From Flaviflexus salsibiostraticola (GTDB lineage: Bacteria > Actinomycetota > Actinomycetes > Actinomycetales > Actinomycetaceae), in the NCBI RefSeq assembly GCF_003952265.1, contig NZ_CP034438.1:62001-126000 (forward strand): a DNA stretch of 64,000 bases. The letters are read 5' to 3'. This document shows positions 59,139-64,000 of this stretch, one piece after another. The notes beneath the pieces are model-generated. The model was not told the DNA's origin, ran no database searches, and saw only the letters and a program-made list of their open reading frames with translations. The position numbers were made by a program, and so were the translations under genes. Position 1 is the first letter of the stretch; the number at the start of each line of letters is the position of its first letter.

Positions 59139-59896
59139 AGCCCCTCCAAATCCGGCGTGCGGAACGACGTCCATTCGTCCGCGTGCTCGTGGTCATGATC
59201 GTGATCCGGATCGTCGTGCCAGGCAGTCGCCCGCGGAGCATCGCCCCGGCGGATGATCCTGCCGTGCTCGATGACGATCGTGTTGTCGATGAGGGGCCGG
59301 AGGTTCTGCAGCTCGTGCAGGACGACGACGATGGTGAGGCCCTCGTGGTGCTTCTCGGTGAGAGTGCGCGTCAGCGTCTCGCGGGATGCCCTGTCGACCC
59401 CGGAGAACGGCTCGTCGAGGAAGAGGAGCGATGGGTTCGAGACGAGCGCCCGCGCGAGCATGACGCGCTGCTGCTGCCCGCCCGAGAACGTTTGAACCGA
59501 TTCCTCGGCGCGATGGGCGAGGCCAACGCTGTCGAGCGCATCCATCGCCCTCTCCTTGTAGCCCCTCCCGAAGCGGAAGGTCCGCCCGTGGAGCAGGCCC
59601 GAGGCGACCACCTCAAGCGCGGTCGCGGGCACACCCGCCGTCGACGTGGGCCGCTGGGGTGCATATCCGATCTGGGCCCAATCGACGCTCCGACCCGGCA
59701 GTCTCTCCCCGAGGAGCTCGATGAGCCCTGTGTGGGGGTAGATGCCGAGCATGGCTCGTACGAGGGATGACTTGCCGGAGCCGTTCGGGCCGAGGATCGC
59801 CAGTGTTGTACCGTCCTCGATGTCGAGGTCTATTCCCGACAGGATCTGCGTGGATCCCATACGGACGCCGACATCACGGAGTCGTACGGCGGTCAC
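59135..59896 (-). CDS. znuC: Zinc ABC transporter ATP-binding protein ZnuC
   Basis: A 253-residue ATPase with Walker A GPNGSGKSS near residue 35, signature FSGGQQQRVML near 138, and Walker B LFLDEPFSGVD near 158. The C-terminal segment DDPDHDHDHEHADE is His/Asp-rich, suggesting zinc binding or sensing. GTG 59896 overlaps the znuA stop by 4 nt. Confidence 0.92.
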   Translation of the reverse strand: MTAVRLRDVGVRMGSTQILSGIDLDIEDGTTLAILGPNGSGKSSLVRAMLGIYPHTGLIELLGERLPGRSVDWAQIGYAPQRPTSTAGVPATALEVVASGLLHGRTFRFGRGYKERAMDALDSVGLAHRAEESVQTFSGGQQQRVMLARALVSNPSLLFLDEPFSGVDRASRETLTRTLTEKHHEGLTIVVVLHELQNLRPLIDNTIVIEHGRIIRRGDAPRATAWHDDPDHDHDHEHADEWTSFRTPDLEGL

Positions 59897-60945
59897 CGGC
59901 AGCCCAGGGCGTCGCGAAGCTTCGCGAGATTGGTTCGCATGACACCATCGTAATCGACGTCGTCATCCACCTGAGTCGCCACCGCATCGAGCACATCGAC
60001 CCGTACACCGGCCTCGTCGGCAAGTGCCTGGACGAGGCTGCGCTCCGCCTGGGACGTCGTGAAGATGACGTCGACGCCCGCGTCCTCGACGAGGGCGGTC
60101 ACCTCGGCCACGCGCTTCGGAGAGGGCTCGGTATCGATCTCGGTGCCGGCGATAGCCTGCTGGTCGAGGTCGTACGCGCCTGCGAGGTAGGTGAAGGCGG
60201 AGTGCGAGACGACAAACGTCGAGCTCTCGCACTGGGCGAGTCCGTCGCTGAAGTCCGTATCCAGCTGCTCCATGCGGCCGACGAGATCATCGGCGTTGGC
60301 GCGGAAGACGTCGGCATGCTCGGGGTCGATGGATGCGAGCTCATCGGCGATGGGGTGGGCGAGCAGGGCCATGCGGGCGGGGTCCAGCCAGAAGTGCGGA
60401 TCCGGGCCGTCGTGGCTGTGACCGTGATCGTCCGCGTGGTCGTCCTCGACGTGAGTCTCGTCTTCGTGCGCGTGGTCATCGTCGACGTGGGTCTCGTCTT
60501 CGTGCGCGTGGTCATCCTCGACGTGGGTCTCGTCTTCGTGCGCGTGGTCGTCCTCGACGTTCGCGTCTGCTGCCGGTGCCCCCGTCAGCTCCTGCGGCTC
60601 CCTGAGGTCAACGTGGTCGGCCGCGTCGACCACGTGAGTGGGGCTGGTCGCGGCCAGAGCGTCATCCATCGCGTTCTGGTAGCCGGAGAGGGTGACGACG
60701 AGATCGACGCGCTCGAGGTCGGTGACCTGGCGCGGCGAGAGCTCGAGGGAATGGTCGTCGGATCCTGGGGGAGTGAGTGATCTGACGGAGACCAGGTCGC
60801 CGCCGACCTCGGCCGCGACGTATTCCAGCGGGTACGTCGAGGTCACGATGCTGAGTGCGTCTGAGTCCGTGTCGGTATCGGCGGAGCAGGCGGAGATGAC
60901 CAGAGCGGAGGCGCCGAGAAGTCCGGCGAGGGCAGTTCTCTTCAT
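59893..60945 (-). CDS. znuA: Zinc-binding lipoprotein ZnuA
   Basis: A 350-residue cluster A-I metal-binding protein. Residues 1-19 form a lipoprotein signal with lipobox ISAC (Cys20). Likely zinc ligands are His in GSDDHSLE, PHFWLDP and SHSAFTY, plus an acidic residue near the C-terminus. Residues ~130-178 form a His/Asp/Glu-rich loop made of three 12-residue repeats (EDDHAHEDETHV type), the usual ZnuA zinc-collecting loop but unusually regular. ATG 60945 abuts a Zur-like box; ATG 60954 is an alternative start. Confidence 0.94.
   Translation of the reverse strand: MKRTALAGLLGASALVISACSADTDTDSDALSIVTSTYPLEYVAAEVGGDLVSVRSLTPPGSDDHSLELSPRQVTDLERVDLVVTLSGYQNAMDDALAATSPTHVVDAADHVDLREPQELTGAPAADANVEDDHAHEDETHVEDDHAHEDETHVDDDHAHEDETHVEDDHADDHGHSHDGPDPHFWLDPARMALLAHPIADELASIDPEHADVFRANADDLVGRMEQLDTDFSDGLAQCESSTFVVSHSAFTYLAGAYDLDQQAIAGTEIDTEPSPKRVAEVTALVEDAGVDVIFTTSQAERSLVQALADEAGVRVDVLDAVATQVDDDVDYDGVMRTNLAKLRDALGCR
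60448..60555 (-). repeat. 3 x 36-bp tandem repeat in znuA
   Basis: Units 60448-60483, 60484-60519 and 60520-60555 are nearly identical (a few substitutions). They encode the 12-residue His-rich repeat of ZnuA in frame, so changes in copy number would lengthen or shorten the loop without frameshift. Confidence 0.88.
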
Positions 60946-60980
60946 GAGAATCATTCTCGATCTAGTGAGAATGATTGTCA
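60946..60980. promoter_or_regulatory. Two Zur-like boxes before znuA
   Basis: GAGAATCATTCTC (60946-60958) is a perfect palindrome, and TGAGAATGATTGTCA (60966-60980) is a near-palindrome. Both fit the actinobacterial Zur pattern TGAxAATxATTxTCA. The first abuts the znuA start codon. They should repress the whole zinc operon when zinc is ample. Confidence 0.8.
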
Positions 60981-61013
60981 ATCTCAGGAGTGCGACGCTC
61001 GCCACGGTCGATG

Positions 61014-61041
61014 TTGGTTTCCAGCGCACTTCGGGGATACT
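61014..61041 (+). promoter_or_regulatory. Possible promoter of glycyl-tRNA synthetase gene
   Basis: TTGGTT (61014-61019) and GATACT (61036-61041) are 16 nt apart, about 50 nt before the glyS start. They lie outside the Zur boxes. Confidence 0.4.
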
Positions 61042-61090
61042 TGAGTTGTTGCCTCCGTGCCATCCAGGTACGGAATGAAGAAAGGTTCCC

Positions 61091-62475
<1,385 letters not shown>

Positions 62476-62476
<1 letters not shown>

Positions 62477-63609
62477 TGCATCGGAGGACCGGGCCCGGGG
62501 AGAATGCCCTTGAGCCGGGTGCGGCGAGGCGGGCTGCCATCTGGCAGGCCGCCATCGTCGTCCCGCTCGCTCTGGCAACCCTCCTCGGGCTCGTCGTCCT
62601 CTGGCCGGGCGAGAGCCCAGCCGGCTCCGTGCCGGTCACGGCGGAGTCCGTCACGCTCGAGACCGGCGTCATCACCCAGATCGGCGAGACCGACGAGGTC
62701 GGGTCGACCGAGGTGAGGATGTCGCTCACGGGGGCGGATATGGAGGTGCCCGTCCACGTCCCGGCAGAGATCGTCGCCAACGGCCTCGACGTGGGGGACC
62801 GGATCGAGGCGATGTTCACGCCGGCCGCGATCGGCACGGGCACGCCCTACATCTTCTGGGACTTCGAGCGGGACGTGCCGCTCTGGCTCCTCATCGGCGC
62901 CTACATTCTCGTCGTCGCCCTCGTCGCGCGCGGCAAGGGCCTGGCGGCGGTCGCGGGTCTCGCACTGTCGCTCGCGATCGTCGTCCTCTTCATGCTCCCG
63001 GCGCTGCTCGCGGGTCAGAACCCGCTCCTCGTCGTCCTCGTCGGGGCGGGGGCGATGATGTTCGCCTCCATCTACCTCGCGCACGGCATCTCGATCCGGA
63101 CGACGACGGCGATTCTCGGCACGGCCGGTGGCCTCCTCGTCACGGGACTGCTCGCGGTCATCGCCTCGGATCGGACGAACCTCACCGGCACCCTGTCCGA
63201 CTCGGCGCTCTCGCTCACCGGATACGGAATCCAGCTCGACCAGATCCTCATCTGCGGGATGATCCTCGCCGGCCTCGGCGCGCTCAACGACGTCACGATC
63301 ACGCAGGTGTCGACCGTGTGGGAGCTGAGGGCGGCGAACCCGGCATCCACTGCTGCGCAGCTCTACCGGCAGGGCATGGTCGTGGGCAGGGACCACATCG
63401 CCTCAACGATCTACACGCTGGCCTTCGCCTACGTCGGCACAGCGCTGCCCCTGCTCATGTCAGCCGCTGTCATCGACCGGACATTTCTCGATACACTGGC
63501 GACCGGCGAAATCGCGGAGGAGATCGTTCGCACACTCGTCGCGTCGATCGGTCTCGTCCTCGCCATACCCCTGACCACCGGAATCGCAGCGAGGCTGGCA
63601 CGTGCCTGA
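62476..63609 (+). CDS. YibE/F-like membrane protein
   Basis: A 377-residue YibE/F-family protein. One N-terminal helix (~residues 20-40) anchors a ~90-residue extracytoplasmic domain, followed by about seven helices. LGALNDVTITQVSTVWELR near residue 275 is the family signature. GTG 62476 overlaps the last base of the glyS stop, giving coupled translation. The family's function is unknown, though some relatives are annotated as exporters. Confidence 0.87.
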
Positions 63610-64000
63610 ACTGACCATCGGTCCTCTGACCGTCACCGACGTCGTCCTGGCCCCCATGGCCGGCGTCACCAACCCGCCGTTCCGCAGGCTCTGCCGGGAG
63701 GCGGGCGAACTCGGTGCCCGCCAGGCGGGCTACGAGGGGATCTCCGGGCTGTACGTCTGCGAGATGGTGACAACGCGTGCGCTCGTCGAGCGCCATCCGG
63801 AGACGATGCGGATGATCGAGCCCGATCCCGGTGACCCGATCCGCTCGATCCAGCTCTACGGCGTCGAGCCGAAGACCGTCGGCGCGGCGGTGCGGATGCT
63901 CGTCGACGAGGACCGCGCCGATCACATCGACCTCAACTTCGGATGCCCGGTCCCGAAGGTGACCCGGCGCGGCGGGGGAGCGGCGCTCCCGTGGAAGCTC
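63602..64000 (+). CDS. dusB: tRNA-dihydrouridine synthase (partial, 3' end outside window)
   Basis: The first 133 residues of a Dus-family flavoenzyme that reduces uridines in tRNA. VVLAPMAGVTNPPFRRLC at residues ~14-31 is the FMN-binding start of the family. IQLYGVEP and DLNFGCPVPKVTRRGGGAAL follow, the latter containing the catalytic-loop approach. GTG 63602 overlaps the yibE/F stop by 8 nt. The DusB label is by similarity of actinobacterial single Dus enzymes; the sub-type is less sure. Confidence 0.92.
   Translation, partial: MPELTIGPLTVTDVVLAPMAGVTNPPFRRLCREAGELGARQAGYEGISGLYVCEMVTTRALVERHPETMRMIEPDPGDPIRSIQLYGVEPKTVGAAVRMLVDEDRADHIDLNFGCPVPKVTRRGGGAALPWKL

Noticed and set aside
60448..60555. 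Repeat array considered as a CRISPR
   Set aside because: The 36-bp units are contiguous, without spacers, and encode a His-rich protein repeat in frame.

Overview
The window is a high-GC, gene-dense chromosomal segment of an actinomycete. Evidence for this is the ClgR/DUF3046/recA order, the full mraZ-to-divIVA division and cell wall (dcw) cluster with sepF and Wag31/DivIVA, DUF3040, DUF3151, a PAC2 protein and a HelD/HelR-type ATPase. The DapF orthologue has lost both catalytic cysteines, and MurE lacks the DNPR motif used for meso-diaminopimelate. Both point to a lineage whose peptidoglycan carries lysine or ornithine instead, as in Actinomycetaceae. The family assignment is an inference. 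No rRNA, tRNA, CRISPR array, insertion sequence or prophage is seen.

Layout. 1-8.6 kb: end of RNase J, an ornithine cyclodeaminase-family gene, ftsK, a twice-frameshifted pseudogene, a CapA-like lipoprotein, pgsA, pncC/cinA, clgR and DUF3046. 8.6-11.4 kb: SOS-boxed recA, recX, then a SatD-family regulator with a small DUF3307-like membrane protein. 11.6-20.6 kb: miaB, miaA, the cysteine-less dapF homologue, a methyltransferase, hflX, a DinG-type helicase, lexA, an SOS-boxed small membrane protein and nrdR. 20.7-30.9 kb: accessory metabolism and maintenance genes (acyl-CoA ligase, serA, DUF3151, helD, PAC2, an MFS transporter, a spermidine synthase-like protein, dinB, DUF3040).

31-48.4 kb is the dcw cluster: mraZ with its operator, a structured RNA resembling the mraW motif, rsmH, ftsL, ftsI, murE, murF, mraY, murD, ftsW, murG, murC, ftsQ, ftsZ, pgeF, sepF, yggT and divIVA. 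Most of these genes overlap or nearly touch, so they are probably co-transcribed and translationally coupled. 48.4-55.2 kb holds lspA, rluD, a GNAT gene, dnaE, a small Cys-rich protein and a UPF0324 exporter. 55.3-57 kb holds an ABC-2 exporter pair. 57.1-60.9 kb holds a minus-strand zinc operon (znuA, znuC, znuB, zur, dedA-like, S4) controlled by two Zur-like boxes. The window ends with glycyl-tRNA synthetase, a YibE/F membrane protein and the start of dus.

Control signals stand out. About ten genes have a TANNNT -10 hexamer only 6-8 nt before the start codon and no Shine-Dalgarno, which predicts leaderless mRNAs. Two genes (pgeF, and perhaps hflX) seem to use AUC starts. SOS, Zur and MraZ operators are directly readable.
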